This document shows positions 55,199-64,000 of a stretch of DNA of 64,000 nt, in pieces. Source of the DNA: Acinetobacter ursingii DSM 16037 = CIP 107286 (GTDB lineage: Bacteria > Pseudomonadota > Gammaproteobacteria > Pseudomonadales > Moraxellaceae); the NCBI RefSeq assembly GCF_000368825.1, contig NZ_KB849719.1, positions 201,803-265,802 on the forward strand, given 5' to 3'. Position 1 is the first letter of the stretch; the number at the start of each line of letters is the position of its first letter. Made by a program: the position numbers and the translations under genes. The notes under the pieces were generated by a model. That model worked only from the letters and a program-made list of their open reading frames with translations. It was not told the origin of the DNA and ran no database searches.

Positions 55199-56053
55199 AT
55201 GAATACAAATATTACGATTGTGACAGCTTTTTTTGATATCGGTCGGGAAAATTGGTCAGTTGAAAATGGTTATCCTGATTATTTGTATAGAACATCTTAT
55301 ACTTACATAGAGTTTTTTAAGAATCTTTCTATACTTGAAAATGAACTTATTGTTTTTACCTCAAGAGAGTTTGTTGATATTGTCAAAGAAATTAGAGGTA
55401 ATAAACCTACAAAAATTGTTGAATTTGATTATTTGAGTGAGTTCAAAGTTTATAAAAATAGGATAAAAAAAATTCAAAATAGTTTGGAATTTCAAAGTAA
55501 AATATCGCCAAAACAAATTATAAACCCTGAGTATTGGTCTTCAGATTATACTTTATTAACTAACTTGAAAACATATTTTGTCAATAGAGCTATATCTTCA
55601 GATTTGGTCTCTAATTCAACATTAGCATGGTTAGATTTTGGCTATTGTCGTGACATTGAAATGTTAAATGGAATAACTGAATGGAAATATAATTTTTCTG
55701 ATGATAAGATCCATACTTTTTCTTTGAAAAAAATACCATCTTTAGATTTTAAAAAAGTAACAGACTCAATTTATAATAATAAGGTTTTTATAATCGGTGG
55801 TGTGACTATTGGACATCGTGACTGTTGGAAAGAATTTCATAGATTAGTTTATAAGTGTCAAATTGATTTACTAAGAAAAGGAATAGTTGATGATGATCAA
55901 GGTATTTATCTTTATGCTTATTATAAAGATAAAGAATTATTTAAAAATCATGTTTTAGGTAAAAATAATTGGAGAGTAATTTTTAAAGTGTACGATGAAA
56001 AAGCCAATTTAAGCTTTAAAAACAAGATAAAAAAGTTTTTTAAAATTCTCTAA
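55199..56053 (+). CDS. HtrL/WlaTC-family putative glycosyltransferase
   Basis: This 284-aa protein of the HtrL_YibB/WlaTC family starts TNITIVTAFFDIGRENWS, with RTSYTYIEFFKNLSILEN and WLDFGYCRD in the middle, and VDDDQGIYLYAYYKD near the end, which is the family pattern. Members lie in LPS, LOS and O-chain clusters and are thought to be glycosyltransferases. It is divergent from the acyltransferase gene with an 81-bp gap and is very AT-rich. Its substrate is unknown. Confidence 0.85.
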   Translation: MNTNITIVTAFFDIGRENWSVENGYPDYLYRTSYTYIEFFKNLSILENELIVFTSREFVDIVKEIRGNKPTKIVEFDYLSEFKVYKNRIKKIQNSLEFQSKISPKQIINPEYWSSDYTLLTNLKTYFVNRAISSDLVSNSTLAWLDFGYCRDIEMLNGITEWKYNFSDDKIHTFSLKKIPSLDFKKVTDSIYNNKVFIIGGVTIGHRDCWKEFHRLVYKCQIDLLRKGIVDDDQGIYLYAYYKDKELFKNHVLGKNNWRVIFKVYDEKANLSFKNKIKKFFKIL

Positions 56054-56089
56054 TTCCTTATAACTACAAAATGTAGTTATAAGGAATTA
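56051..56089. terminator. Long perfect inverted repeat between convergent genes
   Basis: An 18-bp perfect stem (TAATTCCTTATAACTACA and its complement) with an AAA loop sits between the HtrL-like and GT8 genes and takes in both stop codons. Confidence 0.9.
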
Positions 56090-57016
56090 ACTTAATTTTT
56101 TTTGTATATATAATATATACCATTGAATACTAGCTAGATATTTTCCTTTTCGCCATAATATTTTAGCAAACTTCTTTGCTTCTTTGGAATTTTTAGGTGC
56201 ATCAAGTGGTTGGTCTTTCCAAGGCGATTGATAGTAATACTTTAAATACAATTCTCCGTGGGAGGCTGCGATGCTCCAAGGTTTAGGAGAGCTTACAAAA
56301 TGTATAAGAGCTGGTGAAATATCGTCTCGAGTAAAATAGTTGAATTTTTGATCAATAAAAATCATTTTATTCTTCAGTAAGATATTAAGCACATCTTGAT
56401 CTGGGAACTTATAATCTCTTTTTGAAATAAGCGTATTAAATTTTGTTAATACATCAAAATTGTTCCATTCTTTTGTATTAATTAAAAGAACGCCTGAATT
56501 AAAGTATTTATCATTTGGATTTAAGCCAATGCTTTCAATATAAGTTGGTTTCATGCATTTATCTTGAACTGCTGCAAGAACTTTATTTTCAATATTAATT
56601 GAACAAATCTCTTTTAGACTACTAATACATAAAATATCAGCATCTAGATATATAAATTTGTCCAACTTATCTTTAAAAATATTTGCTATCGATAATCGGT
56701 AGTAGATTGCAGTTGTGAAATGCCCATTGACTTGTAATTTATCGTAAGGTTCAGTATTTAGAATGTAGACAAAGATTTGTGTATTTTTAAACTGGCTTAT
56801 AATTTCATCATAGCCAAATGAATCAAAATACGTTGTAAAAATATGGAAATTAATTTTTAAATCTTGATTGTTCTTTGCTATAGAGAATAAAGTAATTCCA
56901 CAAGGTTTTAAGTAGTTTTTATCAATAGCAAAAGCAATGTCTAAGTCTGGAATAAAAGTCGGCTGTTCACTGAAAAGACGAAAAGACTCTTTGATAAAAC
57001 TATTAAAATAATTCAT
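56087..57016 (-). CDS. GT8-family glycosyltransferase (LgtC/WaaO-like)
   Basis: This 309-aa retaining GT-A transferase has an N-terminal DLDIAFAIDKNYLKPCGITL, the metal-binding DxD in FIYLDADILCISSL, and FNSGVLLINTKEWN, which together identify the GT8 family that transfers Gal or Glc from UDP-sugars to the LPS core. It is separated from the next gene (same strand) by about 60 bp. It is very AT-rich. Confidence 0.92.
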   Translation of the reverse strand: MNYFNSFIKESFRLFSEQPTFIPDLDIAFAIDKNYLKPCGITLFSIAKNNQDLKINFHIFTTYFDSFGYDEIISQFKNTQIFVYILNTEPYDKLQVNGHFTTAIYYRLSIANIFKDKLDKFIYLDADILCISSLKEICSINIENKVLAAVQDKCMKPTYIESIGLNPNDKYFNSGVLLINTKEWNNFDVLTKFNTLISKRDYKFPDQDVLNILLKNKMIFIDQKFNYFTRDDISPALIHFVSSPKPWSIAASHGELYLKYYYQSPWKDQPLDAPKNSKEAKKFAKILWRKGKYLASIQWYILYIQKKLS

Positions 57017-57078
57017 TTGGTTTCACAGTTTAAATAATTGGATTTTATTTAATCCAGTATAAAAGAATAGAGAGTGAC

Positions 57079-58128
57079 TCAGGCTTCTAGTTTGCTGCCA
57101 TTAGTGTAAATTTCATCTTGCCAAACCGAATCTAAAGATTGATTATAAATTAAATTTAACCATTGTTGCAAAACCGTCTTTGCCTCGAAACGGGTATGCG
57201 CAATTTCATAGCCTTTTTTTGCAATTTCAATAGCCTGTAATGGATGCTTTTGATAGTAATCAATTTTTTTGAGTAATTCATTAAAATCTTCAAAATAAAT
57301 AATACTATCTTCTGGAAATAAAATATCTAACCCTGGTGTCCTAGCCGTAAATACTAAAGTGCCCATACCTGTAAGCTGTGCAATACGATCACTACTATAC
57401 ATATAGATATTATTATACTTGGAATAATTAATGCCCATTAAACTGTTTTGAACGGCAGCGTGATACTCATATCCAAATAAAGAAGGATGTCCTAAACAGG
57501 CGCCTAATTTAAACTTCAAATTTGGAAGTTCTTCAACTAAATTTTTAATAAACTGTTCACGTTCAGGATATTTACTATTCGAGCCACAAAATACACAATC
57601 GTAGTCGTATTTGTGCCAATCAGATCGAGAGTGTTCAATTGAAGCCAGACTTAGATTCGGTGTAAATGCAAATAGAGGATGTGGACACACTTCTGAAAGT
57701 TGTTTTAAGTGTTCACCCGCAGTAGTGATAAAAATATGATCAACTTCATCTTGCATTTCTTTGAAATGATCCAGCCGGTGTGGTTCGTTAATTGGATCTA
57801 CAAACCACATTGCGATTTTAGAATCATTAATTGTTTTTAGTTGTTTTAATAGTGTTTTAGGTAAATGAATATGGCCAATTAAAATAAGATCAAAATGAAT
57901 ATTTTTACATAAATCAATAAGTTGATTATGCACTTTTTTATGAGAAAGCGATGTCGTATTGAAAATATTACTTTTTCTCACCATAAATTTATAATCAAAA
58001 GGATATACATAATGACCAAGCTCCATGAGACCATGTTGAACTTTTGCGTCAGTGTTATAAAACATCATTCCATTATTTTCGGGTTTAAAATTGGCTATAT
58101 GTAATATCTTAAGTGAACGAAGTGGCAA
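57079..58128 (-). CDS. CgeB-like glycosyltransferase (outer-core locus)
   Basis: This 349-aa GT-B-type protein has the CgeB/DUF3880 layout: a long N-terminal domain (ILHIANFKPENNGMMFYNTDAKVQHGLM; FDLILIGHIHLPK) and a C-terminal Glyco_trans_1_2-like domain with DCVFCGSNSKYPEREQF, YSSDRIAQLTGMGTLVFTA and ILFPEDSIIYFEDFNELLKK. The start is a TTG with GGAGAG about 9 nt upstream, an unusual but well supported choice. It is the gene nearest aspS in the outer-core locus and so probably acts early in outer-core assembly, as the aspS-proximal transferase is conserved among loci. Confidence 0.88.
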   Translation of the reverse strand: MPLRSLKILHIANFKPENNGMMFYNTDAKVQHGLMELGHYVYPFDYKFMVRKSNIFNTTSLSHKKVHNQLIDLCKNIHFDLILIGHIHLPKTLLKQLKTINDSKIAMWFVDPINEPHRLDHFKEMQDEVDHIFITTAGEHLKQLSEVCPHPLFAFTPNLSLASIEHSRSDWHKYDYDCVFCGSNSKYPEREQFIKNLVEELPNLKFKLGACLGHPSLFGYEYHAAVQNSLMGINYSKYNNIYMYSSDRIAQLTGMGTLVFTARTPGLDILFPEDSIIYFEDFNELLKKIDYYQKHPLQAIEIAKKGYEIAHTRFEAKTVLQQWLNLIYNQSLDSVWQDEIYTNGSKLEA

Positions 58129-58175
58129 AATTGCTCTCCAATCAGCAGTGTGAAAATCAAAAGATTAGGTCAAAA

Positions 58176-58391
58176 TTATTGATCCGCGTTACCTTTCAGC
58201 ACCATATAGATGAGTGCAACAAAAATCAACAATGCACCAACTAAACTACTGATACAAAAAAACAAAATACGTTGATTGGTGTCCATATTAAATAATTCAT
58301 TGGCAAGGATATAGCGCATAAACAACCATTGAGCAAGTGAAAATGCAATGATCACCAGTGCATGACGACGTACATCAGGACGCATAGCCAT
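58176..58391 (-). CDS. Small two-helix membrane protein
   Basis: This 71-aa protein has two predicted membrane helices (HALVIIAFSLAQWLFMRYIL and ILFFCISSLVGALLIFVALIYMVL) and a short polar tail. It lies between the outer-core locus and aspS on the same strand. No function is known that I can assign; a conserved short membrane protein next to aspS is the most that can be said. An ATG two codons in is an alternative start. Confidence 0.75.
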   Translation of the reverse strand: MAMRPDVRRHALVIIAFSLAQWLFMRYILANELFNMDTNQRILFFCISSLVGALLIFVALIYMVLKGNADQ

Positions 58392-58492
58392 ATTGAATAA
58401 TCCAAGGGAGAGTAAAGACCTATTATGCCATTATAGAGAATCAATCTCAATTCATGTCATGATGATTGTTGCAACACGGCTCATGCAAGTAC

Positions 58493-58521
58493 AAAGAAGC
58501 CAGCATATTGCTGGCTTCTTT
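58493..58521 (-). terminator. Rho-independent terminator of aspS
   Basis: AAAGAAGCCAGCA-TAT-TGCTGGCTTCTTT, a 13-bp stem, lies just past the aspS stop. Confidence 0.92.
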
Positions 58522-58539
58522 TAAAGATTTTACAGTCAG

Positions 58540-60318
58540 TTAATCTTCTTTCTTAGGCTGCTCACGCAAACGAATACCCAAATCACGTAACTGATTTGGT
58601 TCTACTGGCGCAGGTGCCTGCGTCAACGGACATTCCGCAGTTTTAGTTTTCGGGAATGCAATCACATCACGAATAGACGAAGCGCCCGTCATTAGCATGA
58701 CTAAGCGATCCAAACCAAAAGCCAAACCACCGTGCGGTGGAGCACCATAACGCAACGCATTTAACAAGAAACTGAATTTTTCTTCGGCTTCTTCTTCACC
58801 AATACCCAAGGCTTCAAAAATCGCTTTTTGCATGTCTAAAGTATAAATACGTAGTGAACCACCACCGATTTCAGTACCATTAAGCACCATATCGTATGCA
58901 ACAGAAAGTGCCTCGCCAGGATTCGACTTAACTTCTTCAACGCTTGATTTTGGCAAAGTAAATGGATGGTGAACCGATGTCCATTTACCATCGTCAGTTT
59001 CTTCAAACATTGGGAAATCAACGACCCAAAGTGGTGCCCATTCGCATGTTGCAAGTTTTAGGTCATGACCGATTTTAACACGTAGCGCACCCATGGCATC
59101 ATTGACCACTTTGGCTTTATCCGCACCGAAGAATACGATGTCACCATTTTCTGCACCGACACGTTTAAGCAGATCAAGTACGATCGGTTCAATGAATTTT
59201 ACGATTGGAGATTGTAAACCTTCAATGCCTTTTTCTAGCTCATTGACTTTAATATAAGCTAAACCTTTCGCACCGTAGATACCGACAAATTTAGTATATT
59301 CATCAATCGCACTACGTGGCAGTGAAGCTGCACCTGGTACACGTAAAGCCACAATACGACCTTTAGGATCTTTGGCTGGGCCAGCAAACACTTTGAACTC
59401 AACCTCTTGCATTAAGTCCGCAACGTCCACCAATTTCAATGGAATACGCATATCTGGTTTGTCAGATGCATAATCACGCATGGCATCGTTATAAGTCATA
59501 CGTTCAAATTTATCGAACTTGACCCCAAGCAAATCGTTAAATAATTTAACGGTCATGCCTTCCATCAAATCCATAATGTCATCATCATTTAAGAATGATG
59601 TTTCAATGTCGATTTGAGTAAATTCTGGTTGACGATCCGCACGTAAGTCTTCGTCACGGAAACACTTGGCAATCTGGTAATAACGATCAATACCACCCAC
59701 CATCAACAATTGTTTAAATAATTGTGGTGATTGCGGTAGGGCGTAGAAGCTTCCATTTTGAACACGGCTTGGGACTAAATAGTCACGCGCACCTTCTGGT
59801 GTTGCACGAGTCAAAATTGGTGTTTCAACGTCTAGGAAACCATTGTCATCTAAATAGTTACGAATTAAGGTCGTTGCTTTAGAACGTAAACGTAAACGCT
59901 CTAACATTTCAGGACGACGGATATCAAGGAAACGATATTTTAAACGATGTTCTTCAGAGACATTGATATTGTCATCATTCAATGGGAATGGCGGTGTTTC
60001 AGATTGTGCAAGAACTTCAATTTCTTTGCCCAAAACCTCAATTTGACCACTGACCATATTGGCATTTTCAGTACCTGCATAGCGACGACGAACACGACCT
60101 GTAATTTTAAGAACAAATTCAGAGCGCGCTTTGTCTGCGGTTGCAAAAGCTTCTGGGGTGTCAGGGTCGATCACGACTTGGACTAAACCATCACGGTCAC
60201 GCATGTCTAGGAAAATAACCCCACCGTGATCACGGCGACGGTGTACCCATCCGCAAAGCGTTACGGTCTGGTCAATTTGGGCTTCTGTTAAAGAGCCACA
60301 GTAATGAGTTCGCATCAT
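58540..60318 (-). CDS. aspS: Aspartyl-tRNA synthetase
   Basis: This class II aminoacyl-tRNA synthetase of 592 aa has an N-terminal OB-fold anticodon domain ([32 protein letters not shown]), the catalytic core (motif 2 [20 protein letters not shown]; motif 3 [13 protein letters not shown]) and the bacterial GAD insertion domain (about residues 290-410). It is full length and essential. It marks the right border of the outer-core locus. Confidence 0.98.
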   Translation of the reverse strand: MMRTHYCGSLTEAQIDQTVTLCGWVHRRRDHGGVIFLDMRDRDGLVQVVIDPDTPEAFATADKARSEFVLKITGRVRRRYAGTENANMVSGQIEVLGKEIEVLAQSETPPFPLNDDNINVSEEHRLKYRFLDIRRPEMLERLRLRSKATTLIRNYLDDNGFLDVETPILTRATPEGARDYLVPSRVQNGSFYALPQSPQLFKQLLMVGGIDRYYQIAKCFRDEDLRADRQPEFTQIDIETSFLNDDDIMDLMEGMTVKLFNDLLGVKFDKFERMTYNDAMRDYASDKPDMRIPLKLVDVADLMQEVEFKVFAGPAKDPKGRIVALRVPGAASLPRSAIDEYTKFVGIYGAKGLAYIKVNELEKGIEGLQSPIVKFIEPIVLDLLKRVGAENGDIVFFGADKAKVVNDAMGALRVKIGHDLKLATCEWAPLWVVDFPMFEETDDGKWTSVHHPFTLPKSSVEEVKSNPGEALSVAYDMVLNGTEIGGGSLRIYTLDMQKAIFEALGIGEEEAEEKFSFLLNALRYGAPPHGGLAFGLDRLVMLMTGASSIRDVIAFPKTKTAECPLTQAPAPVEPNQLRDLGIRLREQPKKED

Positions 60319-60460
60319 ATTTTAAAATCCAAACTATATTGGCTGTAGGGGCGTATACGTAAACAGCGTACCGCCAGTGAATCAGCGATTATGCCTTTTT
60401 GAAGGAGCACTCACAAGAACTTGAGCGTAAAACAGCAAAAAAACACAGCAAATTGAAAGC

Positions 60461-61234
60461 TTAATTCTGTTTTTGGGCGCTAAATGCCTTAAACCATTTC
60501 ACCAGAATAAAAATAAGGCAGCTCAAACTAAAACTGATGAGAAAACCACGTGAAAAATAATTAATCGCTTTGCCTGTAACGGCATAGGTATCTGTATGCC
60601 AGAGTTGAGTGTCGAGTTGTTGCCAATAGCTAAAAAGAAAATAGCTGCCGACAGCGAGCGAGAGAAATATCGCAACACTTAATGATTTATATGATGCGCG
60701 TTGTTTTTGAATACGATATTCAATCATGTAGCGATAACACATCCAGCCTAAAATCGGCAAAGTGATGAGAGAGGTAGACAGTTGTAAAAATCGATGAATA
60801 GGATAAGTTCGCCCTAAAAATACGATGTCCTGACTGAGTAAGCCTTGAAATGCAAAGGTTCTAAAATCGTCATGCGTGAGTCCATCCCAGAGAATATGTG
60901 TTGCACAGCCTATGATAACTCCCAATATACAAGCCATACAAAAACTACAGAACCGATTAAAAGTAGCTAGATTTAAATCATCTTGTAGAGAGAGCCCGTA
61001 ATACAACACAGGGCGATACAGCACATACCACAGTACGCAAAAAATAAGTCCAAGCAATAAATCTGGAATAATTAAGCCTGCCCATTCATGGCTTATCGTG
61101 ACATTTTCATCTGTAAATAATCGCACTAAATCTGGTGTCATACAGCCAATCGCCAAAGCACCAATGGGCAATTTGTATCGAGTGATTTTGGCGATAGGGG
61201 GAGCAAGAACCGCATGGGATAAAGTAAAAGGCAT
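60461..61234 (-). CDS. DUF4184 membrane protein
   Basis: This 257-aa protein has about six membrane helices. The N-terminus MPFTLSHAVLAPPIAKITRYKLPIGALAIGCMTPDL and the internal GCATHILWDGLTHDD (His and Asp residues) match the DUF4184 family, related to membrane hydrolase-like YdjM/phospholipase C type folds. Its function is unknown. It is divergent from the ZnuD gene, sharing a 150-bp promoter region that holds a Zur-like box. Confidence 0.87.
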   Translation of the reverse strand: MPFTLSHAVLAPPIAKITRYKLPIGALAIGCMTPDLVRLFTDENVTISHEWAGLIIPDLLLGLIFCVLWYVLYRPVLYYGLSLQDDLNLATFNRFCSFCMACILGVIIGCATHILWDGLTHDDFRTFAFQGLLSQDIVFLGRTYPIHRFLQLSTSLITLPILGWMCYRYMIEYRIQKQRASYKSLSVAIFLSLAVGSYFLFSYWQQLDTQLWHTDTYAVTGKAINYFSRGFLISFSLSCLIFILVKWFKAFSAQKQN

Positions 61235-61327
61235 AAATATAAAGAAATAAATTTTGGATCAAGATCGGGTCTGAGTGTAAAGCTTTAGGGAATGAATGAA
61301 TGTTTTTTTTTGCAAAACAAATGAAAG

Positions 61328-61340
61328 GTTATATTATAAC
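61328..61340. promoter_or_regulatory. Zur-like box upstream of znuD
   Basis: GTTATATTATAAC is a perfect 13-bp palindrome identical to the core of Zur boxes reported for gamma-proteobacteria and Acinetobacter. It lies 45 bp upstream of the receptor ATG. Confidence 0.8.
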
Positions 61341-61384
61341 AAAAATTAAGAAGATTTTAAGATTTTAAGAATTCGAGGCTTTAT

Positions 61385-63457
61385 ATGTTCTTTAAAAAGA
61401 ATGCACTGACTGTATCGTTATTTGCAGCGATCTGTGGCGTAACACACGCAGCAGAGCAACAGACTGAGATACAAAAATTAGAAACTATCGAAGTTAGCGC
61501 ACATCCTCTGGTGCAAAGTGCTGTGGATTATGCGGCTGCTGACAATATTATTAAGAATGATCAATTGCGGCAGGGTGGCGCAACAATTGGTGAAGCTTTA
61601 AGTCAACAGGTCGGGGTTTATTCCAATCAGTTTGGACCAGGTGCAAGTCGTCCCGTTATTCGCGGGCAAGATGGTGCGCGGGTCAAAGTCTTAGAAAATG
61701 CCTCTGAAACGATGGATGTTTCCACTTTATCTCCCGATCACGCCGTCACAGTCGATCCAATTTTGGCGAAGCAGGTTGAAATTGTTCGAGGGCCCTCAAC
61801 TTTACTGTACGGTGCAGGTACAGTAGGTGGGTTGGTGAATGTTACCGATAGTAAGATTCCAACCCAAATGCCTGAAGGTGGATATGAGGGGCAGATTGGA
61901 CTGCGCTATAACACAGGTAGCGATGAAAAGTTAGGAGCTGCGGGAGTTACAGTTGGTTTGGGTGATCAGGTCGCGCTACGTGTTGAAGGTTTAAAGCGTG
62001 ATGCTAACAATTATATTGCACCTGATTATGTTCATGAAGGTGAGCGAGAACGTCGAGTCGATAATACCTTTGCCAAATCAGAGAACGTCAGTGTGGGTTT
62101 GTCGTGGATCTATGATCGAGGTTTTACTGGAGTTTCTTATACCAATCGTCAAGATCAATACGGTTTGCCAGGTCATAGCCATGAGTATGAAAGCTGTCAT
62201 CCGCATGGTACACATCTACATTGTGGTGGGCATGATGGCCATGATGATGAGCATGATCACGACGGTCATGATCATGATGAGGATGGACATGATCATGCTG
62301 GCCCGTGGGTCGACCTTAAATCTGAACGTTATGATTTTAGAACAGAGCTAGATGATCCATTTGCAGGCTTTAAAAAGTTACGGGCACAGGTCAGTTATAC
62401 AGACTATAAACATGACGAAATTGAAGAAGGTGAGGCTGCAACGACATTTAAAAGTACAGGTTATGATGCTCGTTTAGAGTTGGTGCATCAGCCGATTGGC
62501 ATGTGGGAAGGGGTGTTAGGTACACAATTTGGCCGTCAAAAGCTGGATATTACCGGTGAAGAATCCATCTTTGCAGGGCCGAGTACTACGGATAAATGGA
62601 GCGTATTTGCTTTAGAACATACGCAGTGGAAAGATGTACATTTTGAAGTGGCAGCACGTTTTGATCAGCAACAAATTGATATTGATTCGTCGCAAAAAGA
62701 TTACAATGACCATACTTTTTCTTATTCAGGTGCAGCCAATTGGTTATTTGCGCCGAATTATAAATTGTCATTAGTCGCTTCGCATCAGGAGCGTATGCCA
62801 CTGGCACAAGAGCTTTATGCCAATGGGAAACATCTCGCCACCAATACTTATGAAATTGGCAATGAAAACCTAAACCCAGAAAAATCCAATAATATCGAAC
62901 TGGGGTTTCATTACGATACGGACAAGCTGAATTATCATGTACATGTATTCCATAACTGGTTTGATGACTATATCTATGCTCGTACACTGGATCGTTATGA
63001 GAACTTCCGACTTGTGCAATAAACACAAGATGAAGCACGTTTTTATGGGGTAGAAGGTGAAATCTCTTATCAACTTTCTCCACGTTATAAAACGACGTTG
63101 TTTGGAGATTATGTTCGCGGAAAAATTGATGCTGAAGGTGATGCACCACGTATGCCTGGAGGACGTTTAGGAACACGTTTTGATGCGGACTTTGGAGACG
63201 GTTTTTCTGGAATGGCAGAGTACTCTCACGTGTTTAACCAAGACAAAATCGCAGCTTATGAAACTGAGACAGACGGCTATAACATGGTGAATCTAGGGGT
63301 TGCCTATGCAGCACGAGTCAGTAATAAAACGGATTATCGGGTTTATTTAAAAGCCAATAACCTGCTGGATGAAACAGTGTATAACCATGCATCGTTTTTA
63401 TCCAACATCCCTCAAGTTGGACGAAACTTTACGTTGGGGATCGATTTTAGTTTCTAA
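61385..63457 (+). pseudogene. znuD: ZnuD-type TonB-dependent zinc receptor with in-frame stop
   Basis: The frame continues unbroken from ATG 61385 to the final F at 63457 except for one TAA at 63020-63022; read through, it codes 690 residues. It has a signal peptide (KNALTVSLFAAICGVTHAA), plug motifs (SRPVIRGQDGARVKVL, VEIVRGPSTLLYG) and an extracellular loop very rich in His and Asp (about residues 265-310), typical of ZnuD. The C-terminus ends TLGIDFSF. The stop replaces a codon in RLVQ-TQDEARFYGVEG, where a Tyr codon one base from TAA would fit. The upstream part alone (545 aa) would lack several barrel strands. Either the gene is newly inactivated or the base is a sequencing error. Confidence 0.85.
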
Positions 63458-63677
63458 AGCAGTGGTTTTTAAATATTCACATGGAGCCTATGATATAGGC
63501 TTCATGTTTTTGAAATGTTATATTGTTCTATTCATCTTTTGCTTAAATTAGACTTAATTTATTGTCGAAACCATAAAAGTCATATTGCTAATGGAAATAA
63601 TGATACCGCACTGAATTTTCTTGAAAAATATATAATATATTATAACGTAACATGTGATTAGCATCTGGATGATCATC

Positions 63678-64000
63678 ATGTTTAAAAAAACACATATATT
63701 TGCACTTTCTATTCTTTCATTGTCTATACAACATGCTTTTGCGCAAAATTCTCAACAGGAAGTCGATGTCAATGATTTACCTACAATTGAATTGCAAGCT
63801 CAGTCTACGCCAAAAGATCATCTCAATCATGCAGCAGGTGACACGGTCATCGGGAAAGACCAATTGGTTCAGGGTGCAACTACAATTGGCAATGCCTTAA
63901 ATGGTCAGGCAGGTATCTACTCAGCTCAATACACGGGGGGCGTAAGCCGCCCTGTGATTCGAGGTCAGGATGGGGCACGTGTCAAGATTACTCAAAATGG
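63678..64000 (+). CDS. Second ZnuD-like TonB-dependent receptor (runs off window end)
   Basis: ATG 63678 starts a signal peptide (MFKKTHIFALSILSLSIQ, cut near AFA-QN), and the frame stays open for 107 codons to the window end. The plug sequence HAAGDTVIGKDQLVQGATTIGNAL and SRPVIRGQDGARVKI closely parallels the znuD gene upstream (for example SRPVIRGQDGARVK is identical), so this is a tandem paralogue. The upstream AT-rich region contains TATTATAAC, half of a Zur-like site (about 63638-63646). Confidence 0.85.
   Translation, partial: MFKKTHIFALSILSLSIQHAFAQNSQQEVDVNDLPTIELQAQSTPKDHLNHAAGDTVIGKDQLVQGATTIGNALNGQAGIYSAQYTGGVSRPVIRGQDGARVKITQN

Noticed and set aside
62200-62310. Short repetitive GATCATGA/CATGATGA stretch as a possible regulatory or CRISPR-like repeat
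   Set aside because: It is in frame and encodes the His/Asp-rich extracellular loop of the ZnuD-type receptor.
1-64000. CRISPR array or diversity-generating retroelement (prompted by the C-type-lectin-like protein)
   Set aside because: No regularly spaced direct repeats, cas genes, reverse transcriptase or template repeat were seen anywhere in the window.

Overview
The window is chromosomal DNA of a gamma-proteobacterium that is almost certainly an Acinetobacter. The evidence is an AT-rich genome, a polysaccharide/outer-core gene block sitting exactly between ilvE and aspS (the known lipooligosaccharide outer-core site in this genus), a piuA-piuC siderophore-receptor pair, a three-subunit pntAA-pntAB-pntB transhydrogenase, and an insertion sequence whose 1101-bp length, 13-bp ends and 5-bp target duplication match what I remember of ISAba11. 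I cannot name the species.

Positions 1-16584 form an accessory defence island. It holds part of one IS copy (1-472), then a type I restriction-modification operon in the order hsdM - winged-helix gene - hsdS - AAA ATPase - DUF4276 (Toprim-like) gene - hsdR. The ATPase/Toprim-like pair is buried inside the R-M operon with overlapping or near-touching genes, and is the best candidate for an under-described defence module. Downstream are a large zinc-hook ATPase (RloC/AAA_13-like), an IS66 orfA remnant, a 624-codon gene of unknown function with a formylglycine-enzyme-like C-terminus (cleanly interrupted by the second IS copy and exactly reconstructable), and a self-inhibited Fic protein. A 3' fragment of a tRNA-Leu (CAA anticodon loop) followed by its terminator at 16530-16647 looks like the att scar that closes the island on the right. 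About 670 bp of decayed sequence follows.

Positions 17333-35591 are dominated by metal and redox genes. A Fur-box-controlled divergent cluster (DUF4198; ApbE-DUF2271 fusion, PepSY membrane protein, membrane-anchored flavodoxin/NADPH reductase) faces a TonB receptor and looks like a flavin-based ferric reduction and uptake unit. Next come piuA, piuC and a two-component system on one strand, a Fur-family protein lacking the usual His cluster, the dmeR/dmeF cobalt/nickel efflux pair with an operator between them, and a SoxR gene divergent from ridA-MFS across a perfect sox box.

Positions 35588-49073 are core genome: an EamA transporter, pntAA-pntAB-pntB, a Bax-inhibitor-1 family protein, fabI, a Cache-GGDEF diguanylate cyclase, a soluble histidine kinase, glnE and ilvE. 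Positions 49145-58128 are the variable outer-core locus: two ELM1-family putative glycosyltransferases, a polysaccharide deacetylase, GT4 transferases, an O-acyltransferase, an HtrL/WlaTC-type transferase, a GT8 transferase and a CgeB-like transferase. After aspS and a DUF4184 gene, the window ends with two tandem ZnuD-type zinc receptors. The first has a Zur-like box upstream and a premature in-frame stop; the second runs off the end.
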